Source: Tianweitania sediminis
GTDB lineage: Bacteria; Pseudomonadota; Alphaproteobacteria; Rhizobiales; Rhizobiaceae
DNA: 64,000 nt
Reading direction: 5' to 3'
NCBI RefSeq assembly: GCF_017813335.1
Contig: NZ_JAGIYY010000002.1
Coordinates: 124,001 to 188,000, forward strand
The translations under genes and the position numbers were made by a program. The notes beneath the pieces are model-generated. The model made no database searches. It had not been told where the DNA came from and saw nothing but the letters and a program-made list of their open reading frames with translations. Shown here in pieces: positions 1 through 10,490 of this stretch (position 1 is the first letter of the stretch; the number at the start of each line of letters is the position of its first letter).

Positions 1-822
1 GGGGATGGCGCGCAAGATGTGGCGGATCACCGCGATGCGGGCACGCCGCTTGTCGTTGGAGCGCACGATCGTCCACGGAGCATGCTCGCTGTGGGTGCGC
101 TCGAACATTTCGTTGCGCGCTTGCGTGTAATCGTCCCACCGCGTCAGTCCGGCGATGTCGATGGGTGAAAACTTCCAGCTCTTCAGGATGCTTTGCCGCC
201 GGTCGTGAAAGCGCTTCAACTGCGTTTCCCGGCCGATTTCGAGCCAGATCTTGAAGAAGTGGATGCCGTCGCGCACGATCATGCGTTCGAACAACGGCAC
301 TTCATCCATGAACTGCTCGTATTGTTCGGGGGAGCAGAAGCCCATTACGCGCTCGACGCCAGCGCGATTGTACCAGGAGCGGTCGAATGTCACCAATTCG
401 CTCCGCGTCGGGAAGTGCGCCACATAGCGTTGGAAGTACCACTGCCCCTGTTCCACTTCGCTTGGCTTTGGCAGCGCCACATTCCTCGCAGTGCGAGGAT
501 TGAGGTTCTCCCGAAGCGCGGCGATCGTTCCTCCTTTGCCGGCGGCGTCACGTCCCTCAAACAGGATCATGACCCGCTCGCCCGTGGTTTTCAGCCACTC
601 CTGCAGCCGAACCAACTCGACCTGGAGCGCCAGCATCGTGTCTTCGAATTCTGCTTTCTTCAGGGCCTTCTCGTAAGGGTAATCGCCCGAGGTGAGCGCA
701 CCGCCTTCCACCCAGTCTGGCAGCGCCTCGTCATCGACGTCGAAGATCTTGCTTTCGCCGTTGATCTCCAGCGTTACCGCCGGTGTGTCCGGAAAGTTTG
801 CCGGCGCGATTTTCTCGTTCAT
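1..822 (-). CDS. ppk2: Polyphosphate kinase 2 family protein (3' end cut by window edge)
   Basis: Reads from an ATG at 822 leftwards and is still open at base 1, so the C-terminus lies outside the window; 274 codons are visible. A Walker A loop, [12 protein letters not shown], sits near residues 88-99 and a Walker B/lid stretch, [17 protein letters not shown], near 146-162; both are hallmarks of PPK2 enzymes. PPK2 moves phosphate between polyphosphate and nucleotides (usually making GTP or ATP from the diphosphate), in the cytoplasm. An AAGGA ribosome site lies a few bases upstream of the ATG. It is divergent from phoR, so this corner of the genome is phosphate-related. Which nucleotide it prefers cannot be told from sequence. 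Confidence 0.93.
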   Translation of the reverse strand, partial: MNEKIAPANFPDTPAVTLEINGESKIFDVDDEALPDWVEGGALTSGDYPYEKALKKAEFEDTMLALQVELVRLQEWLKTTGERVMILFEGRDAAGKGGTIAALRENLNPRTARNVALPKPSEVEQGQWYFQRYVAHFPTRSELVTFDRSWYNRAGVERVMGFCSPEQYEQFMDEVPLFERMIVRDGIHFFKIWLEIGRETQLKRFHDRRQSILKSWKFSPIDIAGLTRWDDYTQARNEMFERTHSEHAPWTIVRSNDKRRARIAVIRHILRAIP

Positions 823-922
823 CGCCTGTCCTTCTGCAATCAGCCTGTCATGCTATGTGGTGCATGGACTTAGACGATGGCGCAAGGTCGATCCTCGATC
901 GGCGTGAAACAGTGTGAAAGCA

Positions 923-2218
923 ATGGCGCAGGTGGCGGTGCAACTGCCGGAACAAGAATCGAGCGGCGAAGAACAAGGAACGCGGAGCGCGATCTGGCTG
1001 ATGCTGGCGGCCGGGCTGGCTGGGGTGGCAGTGCTCTGCGCCATGGAACCGGCATTGCTATGGGCAGGCCTTGCCATTGCCGTCTTGCTTTCCCTGATCG
1101 CGATTATGGCCCTGCGCCCACGGCGTATCGTGCTGCGCGACGCGTCAGACGCGCTGGTGCGCACAAGCGATGTCCTTCCCGAAATATCGGCTATCGATCT
1201 CGCCCGCGCTGTCGCCGATCCGTTGATCGTATTTGATCGCGGCGGCGTTGTGGTGCACGCCAATCCTGCTGCCGTGGCTGTTTTCGGCGCAGTGCTGCCG
1301 GGCACGATGCTGCAGTTGCGCTTCAGGGCGCCGGAACTGCAGCACCTGATCGAGGACGCGCTCCACGGCAACGATCCAGGCACCGTCGTGGATTATGTGG
1401 AGCGGCTGCCCCTGGAGCAGTTGTACAGGGTCAGCGTGACACTTCTCGACCGGACATCGGGGTTGTCGGCGCTGGTGTTCCGCGACCAAAGCGAAGGGCG
1501 ACGCATCGACCGTATGCGGGCCGACTTCATCGCCAATGCGAGCCACGAGTTGCGCACGCCGCTTGCGTCCATCTCGGGTTTCATCGAGACCTTGCGCGGA
1601 CCTGCCAAGAACGATGTGGTCGCACGCGACCGGTTCCTGGGTATCATGCAGGAACAAACCGGCCGGATGGCGCGTCTCATCGACGACCTTCTGTCGCTTT
1701 CGCGCGTTGAAATGAAGCCCATGCTCAAGCCGGGCGAAACGGCCGACCTGCGGCCGATCCTCGAGCGGGTGATCGACACGATCGACCAGCGGGCGCGCGA
1801 AGCGGGGCTGAAGGTCGTGCCCAACTGGGGAGAGGACGGCTTTACGGTGCTCGGCAACAAGGACGAATTGTTTCAGGTCTTCGAGAACCTGCTTGAGAAT
1901 GCCTGCAAGTACGGCAGAGACGGAGGTCGGGTGGAAGTGTCTTTGGGGCGCCGGGACGATGCGGGCGAGCCCGGCATCGCCGCATCGATCCGTGATTTTG
2001 GGCCGGGCATCGCCGAAGAGCATATCCCCCGCATCACGGAACGGTTCTACCGCGTCGACGTCGAGGCAAGCCGCAGCCAGAAGGGCACCGGCCTTGGCCT
2101 TGCCATCGTCAAGCACATCGTGACGCGGCACAATGCGCGGCTCCTGATTAGGTCTCAGGTGGGCGAAGGAACCGAGTTCACGGTATTTTTCCCCGAACGG
2201 AAGAAGTTGCTTGAGTAA
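923..2218 (+). CDS. phoR: Phosphate regulon sensor histidine kinase PhoR
   Basis: Membrane sensor kinase of about 430 residues. Order of parts: short N-terminal tail, two hydrophobic segments within roughly residues 23-64, a PAS-like region (about 98-190), a HisKA domain whose H-box ASHELRTPLASISGF carries the phospho-accepting His near residue 208, and a HATPase domain with an N-box (FENLLENACKYG) and G-boxes (DFGPGIAE, GTGLGLAIVK). In the family it phosphorylates PhoB when phosphate is scarce. The start could be GTG at 914 or ATG at 923; I chose the ATG, but neither has a strong ribosome site. phoU follows after about 90 bases. The pstSCAB genes that normally lie between phoR and phoU in this group are absent here, and so is phoB. 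Confidence 0.88.
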   Translation: MAQVAVQLPEQESSGEEQGTRSAIWLMLAAGLAGVAVLCAMEPALLWAGLAIAVLLSLIAIMALRPRRIVLRDASDALVRTSDVLPEISAIDLARAVADPLIVFDRGGVVVHANPAAVAVFGAVLPGTMLQLRFRAPELQHLIEDALHGNDPGTVVDYVERLPLEQLYRVSVTLLDRTSGLSALVFRDQSEGRRIDRMRADFIANASHELRTPLASISGFIETLRGPAKNDVVARDRFLGIMQEQTGRMARLIDDLLSLSRVEMKPMLKPGETADLRPILERVIDTIDQRAREAGLKVVPNWGEDGFTVLGNKDELFQVFENLLENACKYGRDGGRVEVSLGRRDDAGEPGIAASIRDFGPGIAEEHIPRITERFYRVDVEASRSQKGTGLGLAIVKHIVTRHNARLLIRSQVGEGTEFTVFFPERKKLLE

Positions 2219-2308
2219 AAGCAGAGGTTTCGTCGTTCTGTCACGGGAATCAGCTAGCGACATCCGCTAGAGTCGTTGCCGACTGCCATTCTTGGGAAGA
2301 AGTCGCGT

Positions 2309-3043
2309 ATGGTCGCCCAGCAGCATAGTGTCCGTTCTTATGATGAGGAGCTGAAGTTCCTGGTGGCCCGCATCGGCGCGATGGGCGGCCATGCCGAACG
2401 CATGGTGGAGCGTGCCATTTCAGCACTCGTGACCTCGGACACAGCCCTGGCGCAGCGCATCATCCTCGACGACAAGTTGCTGGATGATGCCCAGCGCGAG
2501 ATTGACGAAAAGGCGGTGGTGATCATTGCCCGGCGTCAGCCGCTGGCGCACGACCTGCGGGAGATCATCGGCGCCATCCGTATCTCAAGCGATCTCGAGC
2601 GCGTGGGGGATCTCGGCAAGAACATCGCCAAGCGGGTGGTTGCCGTCAGCGAGGGCCTGCAGCCGCCGCGCTTGTTTCGTGGCCTCGAAGCCCTGTCCGA
2701 CCTCGCATTGACGCAGTTGAAGGAAGTGCTCGACATCTTCGCATCGCGTTCGGTCGACCGGATCTCGTCCTTGCGCGATCGCGACGACAACATCGACCAG
2801 ATGTACACATCGCTGTTTCGCGAGCTTCTGACCTATATGATGGAAGACCCGCGCAACATCGCGCCCTGCACCCATCTGCTGTTTTGCGCCAAGAACATCG
2901 AGCGCATCGGCGACCACGCAACAAACATCGCTGAAACGATTTTCTACACGGCGACCGGCCGCTTGTTGCCCGCAGAACGCGCCAAGGACGACAGGAGCCA
3001 CCACATCATGATGGCGCCGATGCTTCGCAAGGCCGGCGAATAA
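2309..3043 (+). CDS. phoU: Phosphate signalling protein PhoU
   Basis: About 244 residues, the normal PhoU length, built of two PhoU repeats. The two metal-binding motifs are visible: one around ISSDLERVGDLGKNIAKR and a second around NIERIGDHATNIAE, each with the E/D-rich pattern of the family. PhoU bridges the Pst transporter and PhoR and keeps the kinase quiet when phosphate is plentiful. The ATG at 2309 follows GGGAAG at a good distance; an in-frame TTG at 2276 is possible but less likely. It sits directly after phoR, which supports the assignment, although pst genes are missing from the interval. Confidence 0.95.
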   Translation: MVAQQHSVRSYDEELKFLVARIGAMGGHAERMVERAISALVTSDTALAQRIILDDKLLDDAQREIDEKAVVIIARRQPLAHDLREIIGAIRISSDLERVGDLGKNIAKRVVAVSEGLQPPRLFRGLEALSDLALTQLKEVLDIFASRSVDRISSLRDRDDNIDQMYTSLFRELLTYMMEDPRNIAPCTHLLFCAKNIERIGDHATNIAETIFYTATGRLLPAERAKDDRSHHIMMAPMLRKAGE

Positions 3044-3114
3044 GCCACGCTTGCGTGCGCCGGTGTTCCTCGCATAATGCGGGGAATGTCACTCTGGCTG
3101 GGAAGCGGCTTCAT

Positions 3115-3768
3115 TTGGGCACCGGCCTGAAATTCGTGGTTGCGGACGATCATCCGCTTTTCCGTGGCGCGCTGCGGAATGCCCTCGCCGGACTAGGCAG
3201 CGAAGTGGCTATTCTGGAAGCCGGCGACTTCGAGACCGCGCAAGCGTCGGCCGCCGACGAAGATGACATCGACCTGATGCTGCTCGATCTGTCCATGCCA
3301 GGCGGCAGCGGCCTGTCTGGGTTGGTGCGGATGCGCGCCGCTTTTGCGGATCTGCCGATCGTGGTTGTGTCGGCCCATGACGGCGCGGAAACCGTGCGCC
3401 GCACGCTCGCATTGGGCGCATCGGGGTTCATTTCCAAATCTGCCAGCATGGAAGAAATCCGCGCCGCGGTGCGCCAAGTTCTGGAAGGCGGCGTTGCGAT
3501 GCCCGCAAATCTGGAGCTCGGCACGGAAGGAGATCCCGAAATGCAGCAACTGATCCGACGGCTGCAAAGCCTGACGCCGCAGCAAACGCGCGTTCTCACC
3601 ATGCTGTCCTCGGGTCTGCTCAACAAGCAGATCGCTTATGAACTCGACGTGTCGGAAGCCACCGTGAAGGCGCATGTGTCAGCAGTGTTGCAGAAGCTCG
3701 GCGTCGACAGCCGCACACAGGCCGTGATCTTTTTGTCCAAGCTCGGCGCCGAACCACTTCCTGGCTGA
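3115..3768 (+). CDS. LuxR-family response regulator (receiver plus HTH)
   Basis: Receiver domain begins at once (VVADDHPLFRGAL) with the phosphorylated Asp in LLDLSMPGG; a LuxR-type helix-turn-helix closes the protein (LTPQQTRVLTMLSSGLLNKQ onward, then VSEATVKAHVSAVLQKL). The start is uncertain: the reading frame is open from 3055 (GTG), but the receiver fold begins near 3127, and TTG at 3115 after GGGAAG fits best. The gene ends three bases before the stop of the symporter-hybrid kinase on the other strand. That pairing resembles CrbS/CrbR (also called AcsR) of other proteobacteria, where the LuxR-type regulator switches on acetyl-CoA synthetase; the partnership here is inferred from position and domain type. 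Confidence 0.85.
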   Translation: MGTGLKFVVADDHPLFRGALRNALAGLGSEVAILEAGDFETAQASAADEDDIDLMLLDLSMPGGSGLSGLVRMRAAFADLPIVVVSAHDGAETVRRTLALGASGFISKSASMEEIRAAVRQVLEGGVAMPANLELGTEGDPEMQQLIRRLQSLTPQQTRVLTMLSSGLLNKQIAYELDVSEATVKAHVSAVLQKLGVDSRTQAVIFLSKLGAEPLPG

Positions 3769-3771
3769 GAA

Positions 3772-6700
3772 TCACTCCGCCGCTTCCTCCATGCGGCGGA
3801 GCCGCGACAGGGTCAGGCGCAGAACGGCCGGTTTTACCGGCTTGTTGATGACCCGCATGTCCAGGGCTTCCGCCGCCGCCCGGACCTCCGCGCTGCGATC
3901 AGCCGTAATCAGCACGGCCGGAACAAACAGCTTGTGATGCGCGCGCACGGCACGAACGGCATCCAAACCGGTTTCTCTGTCCAGATGGTAATCCACAAGC
4001 AGCACATCGGGAGGCGGGCCATCCAGAGAGGAGGCGCTGTCGGCACCAACCCGGACCGTGCAGCCCCAGCCTTCAAGAAGCTGGCGCATGGCATCCAGGA
4101 TGCGCGGATCATTGTCGATGCACAGCACCAACAATCCTCCAAGCTCCCCGGCGGCTAGGCTCAAGGGCAGCATGTTCCCATCACCGGCTGTGGCGGGGGC
4201 TTCTGCGACCGGCAACAGCACCGAAAAGCGGGTGCCGCGTCCCTTGAAAGACCGAACCTGGATCTCCAATCGCAAAACCCGCGCGATGCGATCCACGATG
4301 GAAAGCCCGAGCCCCAGCCCCTGCGCCTCGCGCATGCCGTCATCGAGCCGCGTGAACTCGCGGAACACGGTGTTGAGTTCGGCTGGCGCGATGCCGATGC
4401 CGGAATCCAGCACCTGGATCTCCAGCAGGGCGCCCCGGCGGCGAACACCCACCAGCACGCGGCCGGCGCGCGTGTACTTCACCGCGTTGGAAACAAGGTT
4501 TTGAATGACGCGGCGCAGCAGATTGCGGTCGGTATGAACTGCAAGCGACGAAGGCAGCGTCCGCAACTCAAGGCCTTTTTCTGCCGCCACGGGAAGAAAG
4601 TCGGTGTGGATCTGCTTCAACAAGCCGTCGAGCCGGAAGGTGGTTTCAGCGGGTTTGAGCGCGCCGGCATCGAGCCGCGAAATGTCCAGAACCGCGCCGA
4701 GGATGGTTTCAACTGACTCCAGCGCAGATTCGATGTTCTGGGCAGCATCGGCGGTTGATCCCTTGCCGGCTTGTTCGATCAACGATGTGCAGTACAGCCG
4801 GGCAGCGTTGAGCGGCTGAAGGATGTCGTGGCCGGCGCCCGCAAGGAAGCGCGTCTTGGAAAGGTTGGCTTCTTCGGCCAGCTCCTGGGCTTGTGCCAGT
4901 TCCTCGTTGACGCGAACGAGCTCCGCCGTGCGGCTCACCACGCGCTGTTCGAGCGTTTCGTTGACCCGCTTCAGCGCAGCGTCAGCGGCAACCGCTGCGG
5001 TGACGTCGGAATAGGTCGCGACCATGCCTCCATCCGGCATGGGATTGGAGCGCAGTTCGATGATGCGGCCGCTGCCCTGCAGTTCGATGCGCCACGGGGT
5101 GCCGAAGCTGCTCAAGCGGTTCAGCGCGGTGATCTCGAAGCGCGGAGCCAGGTCGCCACGCTCAACCAGATGGCGCAGGATGTGATGCAAGGAGACGCCG
5201 ACCTGGCCCAGGTCTTCCGGGAGGTCGAACAGCGCGCGAAATTGCAGGTTCCAGTTGGTCAGCCGCAGGTCCTTGTCGAAAACGGTGATCCCCTGATCCA
5301 TCTGGTCAAGGGCCGTTTGAAGGAGGTCGCGGTTCTGCTGCAGGGCCTCCGACGCGTCATCGAGCAGCCGGAAGGCATCCTTGGGCGAGCGGTCGTTGCG
5401 TCCGAGGAGCAGCGACAGGATCAGGCGAGCCGATGAGGAGCCGACGGCGCTCGCCAGCAGTTGCTCCGAGAAGCGAACAACGGTCATGCTGGCCGGCTCG
5501 TTGCCATGCAGGCGGCGCCCCTGGCCGGCTTCGAAGGCCTCGAAGGAGCGCTCGGTTCGTTCCACGCCGAGATAGCGGGCGATCGTGTCCTTGAGCTCAT
5601 CGACGGTAACGGTCGTGCGGAAGCGCCGAAGACCCGGCACGGGATTAATGTCGCGCGGCACGAAGATGGCGGCCTGGATGCGCTCCAGGGGACGAGCCGC
5701 GCGTGACAAGGAACCGAGCACGAAGAACAGTGTGTTGATGCACAGGCTCCAAAGCACACCGTGGTTCAACGGTTCACCGACGGTGCCGAACAGGGACTGC
5801 GGCCGCAGCGCCTCCATTCCAAACAACCCATGCGTGAGAATGCTTGTGTTGGCAGGCGCAAGCGAAGGCAGGAGCAGGGTGTAGGCCCACAAGGACGTGC
5901 CGGCCAGCATGCCGAGAACGGCGCCGCGCCCGTTGGCACCGCGCCAAAGGAGCCCGCCGAGGAAAGCTGGTGCGAACTGCGCAACGGCTGCAAAGGAGAT
6001 CAGCCCGATCGACGCCAGCCGCGTGTTCCCGGTTGTTTCCCGGTAATAAAGAAAGGCCGCGAGAAGAACGATGAAGATGGAAGCGCGGCGGATGTTGAGG
6101 ATCAGGCGCGACCAGTCCTCGGAGCCTCGCCTGTCGGGCTGCACCATGCGGCGCACGAAAAGCGGGATCACGAGATCATTCGAGATCATGATCGAAAGAG
6201 CCACGCTGGCCACGATCACCATGGCCGTTGCTGCTGAAAGGCCGCCGATGAAGGCAATCATCGCCAGCCAGTCCTGCCCGGCCGCAAGGGGCAGTGCGAC
6301 AACATAAAGGTCGGCGCTCGTTGCATCGCCCACGAAGGTTAGACCGGCAAAGGCGATCGGCAGAACAAAGATGTTGATGGCGATCAGGTAAAGCGGAAAC
6401 ACCCGTGTCGCCGTCCGGAGCTCGGCATCCGTGCGGTTTTCCACCACGGTCACGTGGAACTGGCGCGGCAGCATCAGGATGGCAAAGCCTGACAGCATGG
6501 TGGTCACGATCCAGGTGGGCAGCGAGGTGCTGTAGCTCACCGCCTCCATCACCGCCGGGTTTTCGCCGATCGCGCTGACAATCGGGCCGACCCCTCCAAA
6601 CAAGAAGAAGGTGACCGCCAGGCCCACGGTCAGGAAGGCTACGAGCTTGACGATGGATTCCACCGCAACGGCGAGAATCAGCCCGTTTTGATGCTCCGTC

Positions 6701-7248
6701 GCGTCGGCCTGCCGCGTGCCGAACAGGGCGGCAAACACGGCGAGCAGCAGCGCGATGATCAGGGACAGGTCGCCGACGAAGAACTGCACGTCGGGCGGCT
6801 GCGTGTTGTAGTGCGCAACCATCAATCCGACGGTTTCGGAAATCGCCTTCAGTTGCAGGGCGATGTAGGGGATCGTGCCGAGGGTCGCGATCAGGGTGGC
6901 GATGGACGCAACGGCGAAGCTCTTGCCGTAGCGGGCGGCGAGGAAGTCCGCGATGGAGGTGATCTTCTCGGATTTCGCGATACGCACGATGCGCCTGAGA
7001 AGCGGAAAGCCGAACACGAACACCAGAATAGGCCCGATGTAGATCGCCAGAAATTCCAGGTTGCGCTCGGAGGCCAAGCCGACGGAGCCGAAGAAGGTCC
7101 ACGACGTGCAGTAGATCGCGAGGCTGAGCGCATAAATCAGCGGCCTGCCGCCGCTGCTGCGTTGCCCGCGGCGGTCGCCCAAACTCGCGACCACGAACAG
7201 CAGCGTTACATATGCAAGCGCGGCTAAAACAACGGCCCAGCCCTGCAC
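3772..7248 (-). CDS. Sodium/solute symporter-hybrid sensor histidine kinase (CrbS/CbrA type)
   Basis: Very large membrane kinase of 1158 residues. The first 500 or so residues are a chain of hydrophobic helices of the sodium:solute symporter (SLC5) family. They are followed by a PAS region ([20 protein letters not shown]), a coiled linker, a HisKA domain with H-box [13 protein letters not shown] (His near residue 785), a HATPase domain ([21 protein letters not shown]), and a C-terminal receiver with Asp in LLVDYHLD and Lys in INKPVKP. This layout is shared by CrbS and NahK/CbrA-like proteins. GTG at 7248 was chosen because AAGGAGA precedes it; the frame is open further upstream to 7335, without similarity. 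Whether the symporter part carries a substrate is unknown. Confidence 0.9.
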   Translation of the reverse strand: MQGWAVVLAALAYVTLLFVVASLGDRRGQRSSGGRPLIYALSLAIYCTSWTFFGSVGLASERNLEFLAIYIGPILVFVFGFPLLRRIVRIAKSEKITSIADFLAARYGKSFAVASIATLIATLGTIPYIALQLKAISETVGLMVAHYNTQPPDVQFFVGDLSLIIALLLAVFAALFGTRQADATEHQNGLILAVAVESIVKLVAFLTVGLAVTFFLFGGVGPIVSAIGENPAVMEAVSYSTSLPTWIVTTMLSGFAILMLPRQFHVTVVENRTDAELRTATRVFPLYLIAINIFVLPIAFAGLTFVGDATSADLYVVALPLAAGQDWLAMIAFIGGLSAATAMVIVASVALSIMISNDLVIPLFVRRMVQPDRRGSEDWSRLILNIRRASIFIVLLAAFLYYRETTGNTRLASIGLISFAAVAQFAPAFLGGLLWRGANGRGAVLGMLAGTSLWAYTLLLPSLAPANTSILTHGLFGMEALRPQSLFGTVGEPLNHGVLWSLCINTLFFVLGSLSRAARPLERIQAAIFVPRDINPVPGLRRFRTTVTVDELKDTIARYLGVERTERSFEAFEAGQGRRLHGNEPASMTVVRFSEQLLASAVGSSSARLILSLLLGRNDRSPKDAFRLLDDASEALQQNRDLLQTALDQMDQGITVFDKDLRLTNWNLQFRALFDLPEDLGQVGVSLHHILRHLVERGDLAPRFEITALNRLSSFGTPWRIELQGSGRIIELRSNPMPDGGMVATYSDVTAAVAADAALKRVNETLEQRVVSRTAELVRVNEELAQAQELAEEANLSKTRFLAGAGHDILQPLNAARLYCTSLIEQAGKGSTADAAQNIESALESVETILGAVLDISRLDAGALKPAETTFRLDGLLKQIHTDFLPVAAEKGLELRTLPSSLAVHTDRNLLRRVIQNLVSNAVKYTRAGRVLVGVRRRGALLEIQVLDSGIGIAPAELNTVFREFTRLDDGMREAQGLGLGLSIVDRIARVLRLEIQVRSFKGRGTRFSVLLPVAEAPATAGDGNMLPLSLAAGELGGLLVLCIDNDPRILDAMRQLLEGWGCTVRVGADSASSLDGPPPDVLLVDYHLDRETGLDAVRAVRAHHKLFVPAVLITADRSAEVRAAAEALDMRVINKPVKPAVLRLTLSRLRRMEEAAE

Positions 7249-7425
7249 GCTTGTCTCCTTCCGATGCAATCGGCAGCAAAGCATGGGCAGGCGGATCTTG
7301 TCCAACAACACGAGGCTGGGAACAAGCCGATCCACCCCTTGCTTTCCTCGCCGTGCTTCATCTTATGCTGCGGTGAGGCCGCAGGAGGCGGTCGCGTCGT
7401 CGGAAGCATCAAGGGGTGGCTTCTC

Positions 7426-7860
7426 ATGCTGAGAGAGTTTCAGGAATTCATCGCCAAGGGCAACGTCATGGATCTCGCAGTGGGCGTGATCATCGGCGGG
7501 GCCTTCGGGCGGATCGTGACCTCGCTGGTGGACGACATCATCATGCCATTTGTGGGCGCGATCTTCGGCGGGTTCGATTTCTCGGACTACTTCCTGCCCC
7601 TGTCATCTGCTGTGACGGCGCCCACGTTGGCTGCAGCGCGCGAACAGGGCGCCGTTTTCGCCTATGGCAGCTTCATCACGGTGATCATCAATTTCCTGAT
7701 CCTGGCTTTCATCATTTTTCTGATGGTCAAGGCCGTCAACAACATGCGCCGCCGGATCGAACGGGAAGAAAAAGCAGCGGTTGCTCCCGCGGCACCACCA
7801 CCCCCGGACGTCATGCTGCTGACGGAGATTCGCGATCTTCTGGCCAAGCGTCCGGTCTGA
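7426..7860 (+). CDS. mscL: Large-conductance mechanosensitive channel MscL
   Basis: 144 residues, the family's usual size. The N-terminal amphipathic helix and first membrane helix are clear ([20 protein letters not shown], then [20 protein letters not shown]), followed by a periplasmic loop, a second helix ([19 protein letters not shown]) and a charged C-terminal helix after a proline run. Opens under membrane tension to release solutes on osmotic downshock. The frame is open from 7264, but similarity starts at the ATG at 7426, which has AGGGG upstream. Divergent from the symporter-kinase. Confidence 0.97.
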   Translation: MLREFQEFIAKGNVMDLAVGVIIGGAFGRIVTSLVDDIIMPFVGAIFGGFDFSDYFLPLSSAVTAPTLAAAREQGAVFAYGSFITVIINFLILAFIIFLMVKAVNNMRRRIEREEKAAVAPAAPPPPDVMLLTEIRDLLAKRPV

Positions 7861-7899
7861 TCTTGGCCTAGCGTACCGCTTGGGGAGGCGCTAACGAGG

Positions 7900-7920
7900 G
7901 CGCGACCCTGCAGGGCGCGC
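7900..7920 (+). terminator. Possible weak terminator after mscL
   Basis: A hairpin with a GCGCG / CGCGC outer stem, a bulged A, a CCC / GGG inner stem and TGCA loop is followed by a broken T-rich run (TCCTTTCGTTTT). It lies between mscL and the aminotransferase gene. The T tract is interrupted, so read-through is possible. Confidence 0.4.
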
Positions 7921-7944
7921 TCCTTTCGTTTTCGAGGTTTTCCC

Positions 7945-9120
7945 GTGAGCATCCTTCAACATTTGAGATCGGAAGCCCGCAACGCGCCGGAAAGCGACAT
8001 CGTGGCGGCGATGAACTACGGCCGCGCACGAGCGGGAACCATCCCGCTGTGGGCGGGGGAAGGCGACCTGCCGACGCCCGGCTTCATCACGCAGGCCGCG
8101 CAGGCCGCGTTGGCGGCGGGGGAAACCTTTTACACCTGGCAGCGCGGTATACCGGAACTCCGGCAAGCCCTCGCGGGCTACCATGAACGCCATTTCGGTC
8201 GCAGCTTTGCACCGGAAGAGTTTCTGATCACGGGCAGCGGAATGCACGCGATCCAGCTTGCGCTGCAGGCAACGACGGGCGCGGGCGACGAGGCCATCTA
8301 CCTGACGCCGGCCTGGCCAAATTTCGCAGGAGCAACGGGCCTGGCGGGAGCAATGCCCGTCCCGGTGCCGCTCCGTGAAACTGACAATGGCTGGATCTGC
8401 GACATTGATCGCGTGGCAGATGCCATCACCGAGCGGACACGCGTGCTTTTCATCAACACGCCTTCCAACCCGACGGGGTGGACGGCTGACCTCGACACGC
8501 TGCGGCAGCTGTTGAATCTCGCCCGAGAGCGCAACCTTTGGATCATTGCCGACGAGATCTACACCCTGTTTTACTATTCCGGCGGCCGCGCACCATCTTT
8601 CCTCGACGTGATGGAGCCGGACGATCGGGTGCTGTTCGTGAACAGTTTCTCGAAGAACTGGGCGATGACGGGCTGGCGGATCGGCTGGCTCCGCACCCAC
8701 CCGGACCTGCAGCAGGTCTTTGAAAACCTGATTCAGTATTCCACCTCCGGCGTCGCGCAGTTCATGCAGCGCGGCGCCATTGCAGCGCTTGAACAGGGCG
8801 AAGGCTTCATCCAGGAGCAGGTCGAGCGGGCGCACAAAGCGCGGGACATTCTGGCCAGCGCACTGCTCGACACCGGGCGCGTGCGCGTGAGCGTGCCGCA
8901 AGGCGCGTTCTATGCCTTTTTCGCGGTGGACGGGATCGTCGATTCCAGAAGCGCAACCTTCGAGATCATCGACAAGGCTGGAGTCGGGTTGGCACCAGGA
9001 ACCGCGTTCGGCGCAGGGGGCGAAGCGCATTTCCGCCTGTGCTTCCACCGCCGCCTTGACCAGATCGAGCAGGCGACGGAGCGACTGACCGACTGGATCA
9101 GGACACTTCCCGCCGCTTGA
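7945..9120 (+). CDS. Pyridoxal-phosphate aminotransferase, class I/II
   Basis: 391 residues, fold type I aminotransferase. The PLP lysine is in SFSKNWAMTGWRIGW near residues 236-250; other family marks are the substrate loop FYTWQRGIPELR, INTPSNPTGW and ADEIYTLFYYS. Such proteins move amino groups between an amino acid and a keto acid in the cytoplasm; the closest named group would be aspartate or aromatic/branched-chain aminotransferases, but the substrate cannot be fixed from sequence. The start is GTG at 7945. It is convergent with hemA, with 15 bases between the stops. Confidence 0.85.
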   Translation: MSILQHLRSEARNAPESDIVAAMNYGRARAGTIPLWAGEGDLPTPGFITQAAQAALAAGETFYTWQRGIPELRQALAGYHERHFGRSFAPEEFLITGSGMHAIQLALQATTGAGDEAIYLTPAWPNFAGATGLAGAMPVPVPLRETDNGWICDIDRVADAITERTRVLFINTPSNPTGWTADLDTLRQLLNLARERNLWIIADEIYTLFYYSGGRAPSFLDVMEPDDRVLFVNSFSKNWAMTGWRIGWLRTHPDLQQVFENLIQYSTSGVAQFMQRGAIAALEQGEGFIQEQVERAHKARDILASALLDTGRVRVSVPQGAFYAFFAVDGIVDSRSATFEIIDKAGVGLAPGTAFGAGGEAHFRLCFHRRLDQIEQATERLTDWIRTLPAA

Positions 9121-9135
9121 CCGGCGGTGGTTCGC

Positions 9136-10413
9136 TTAACCGCCGGCTGCAGGCACCACGAGCGGGATGATGCGGTCGGTGCGTTGCTGCGCCGGACGCT
9201 GGTCGCGGGCAAACGGAATGCCGAGCGCTTCCCATGTTTCGCGGAGCGCCGCGGCAAGCTCGCCGATCAGCGCATCCGAATGGAACGGCGTAGGCGTGAT
9301 CCGCAGCCGCTCTGTGCCGCGCGGCACGGTGGGGTAGTTGATCGGCTGGATGTAAAGGCCGTGCTTCTCCAGCAGGTGATCGCTGGCGCGCTTGCAGAGT
9401 TCGGGATCGCCCACCAGAACCGGCACGATATGCGTGTCAGAGGACATCACCGGCAGCCCTGCGGCGGCGAGCCGCTCCTTGGTGTGCTGGGCCTGTCGCT
9501 GGTGCTGGTCGCGCTCGGTGTGCGACGCCTTGAGGTGGCGAATGGAAGCCGTTGCGGCCGCGGCAATCGCCGGCGGCAACGCTGTTGTGAAGATAAAGCC
9601 CGGTGCATAAGAGCGCACGGCATCGATCACCGAGCGGGGACCGGCAATATAGCCGCCCAGCGTGCCGAACGCCTTGGCAAGCGTCCCTTCGATCACATCG
9701 ATCTCGTCCGCCAATCCTTCCCGGTCGGTGATGCCGCCGCCGCGCGCACCATACATGCCAACCGCATGGACCTCGTCGATATAGGTCATGGCGTTGTAGC
9801 GCCGCGCCAGTTCGGCAATCTCTGCAATGGGAGCCACATCGCCATCCATCGAGTAAACGGATTCGAACACGATCAGCTTGGCACGCTCGCGCGGTGCCAC
9901 TGCGAGCAATCGCTCAAGGTGCTGGAGGTCGTTGTGGCGGAACACCTTCTTGTCGGCACCCGAGCGCCGCACGCCCTCGATCATGGACGCGTGGTTCAAC
10001 TCGTCCGACAGGATCAGGCAGTCCGGCAACAGTCGTGCAATGGTGGAGATCGACGCCTCGTTCGACACGAAGCCGGAGGTGAACACCAACGCGGCTTCCT
10101 TGCCATGCAAGTCCGCCAGTTCCTGCTCGAGTTCGACGAGCGGATGGTTCGTGCCGGAAATGTTGCGCGTGCCACCGGCCCCGGAGCCCATGTTGCCGGC
10201 AGCCTGCTGCATCGCCGTAATCACATCCGGGTGCTGGCCCATGCCGAGATAATCGTTGGAGCACCAAACGGTGATTTCGCGTGCTTCGCCGCTGGAGCGC
10301 CAGATGGCGCGGGGAAACCGCCCCACGATGCGCTCGAGGTCGGCGAAAACGCGGTAGCGCTTTTCTGCCTGGACCTGGTCAACCGCTTCTTCGAAAAAAC
10401 GCTGGTAATTCAT
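9136..10413 (-). CDS. hemA: 5-aminolevulinate synthase
   Basis: 425 residues. N-terminal [20 protein letters not shown] and [14 protein letters not shown] are typical of alphaproteobacterial ALA synthase; the PLP lysine sits in [16 protein letters not shown]. Condenses glycine with succinyl-CoA to give 5-aminolevulinate, the first step of the C4 heme pathway. An in-frame ATG three codons upstream (10422) exists; I chose 10413 because it matches the family N-terminus and has AGGG at a proper distance. A perfect FNR/FixK-type box lies about 85 bases upstream, suggesting oxygen control of heme synthesis, as known for Rhodobacter hemA. Confidence 0.97.
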   Translation of the reverse strand: MNYQRFFEEAVDQVQAEKRYRVFADLERIVGRFPRAIWRSSGEAREITVWCSNDYLGMGQHPDVITAMQQAAGNMGSGAGGTRNISGTNHPLVELEQELADLHGKEAALVFTSGFVSNEASISTIARLLPDCLILSDELNHASMIEGVRRSGADKKVFRHNDLQHLERLLAVAPRERAKLIVFESVYSMDGDVAPIAEIAELARRYNAMTYIDEVHAVGMYGARGGGITDREGLADEIDVIEGTLAKAFGTLGGYIAGPRSVIDAVRSYAPGFIFTTALPPAIAAAATASIRHLKASHTERDQHQRQAQHTKERLAAAGLPVMSSDTHIVPVLVGDPELCKRASDHLLEKHGLYIQPINYPTVPRGTERLRITPTPFHSDALIGELAAALRETWEALGIPFARDQRPAQQRTDRIIPLVVPAAGG

Positions 10414-10490
10414 TCCATCCACCCTGCTAGCAGGTGCCGCAAATATACGCCTGTGTGCTCATCCCGTAAACTTTCAGCGTCTTGGTCATA

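Noticed and set aside
193-873. Plus-strand frame of 226 codons at the left end
   Set aside because: The minus strand here encodes PPK2 with Walker motifs; the plus frame is its shadow.
1145-2263. Long open frame of 372 codons on the minus strand
   Set aside because: It lies wholly over phoR, which has clear kinase motifs; the antisense frame has no recognisable domain and reflects GC-rich codon bias.
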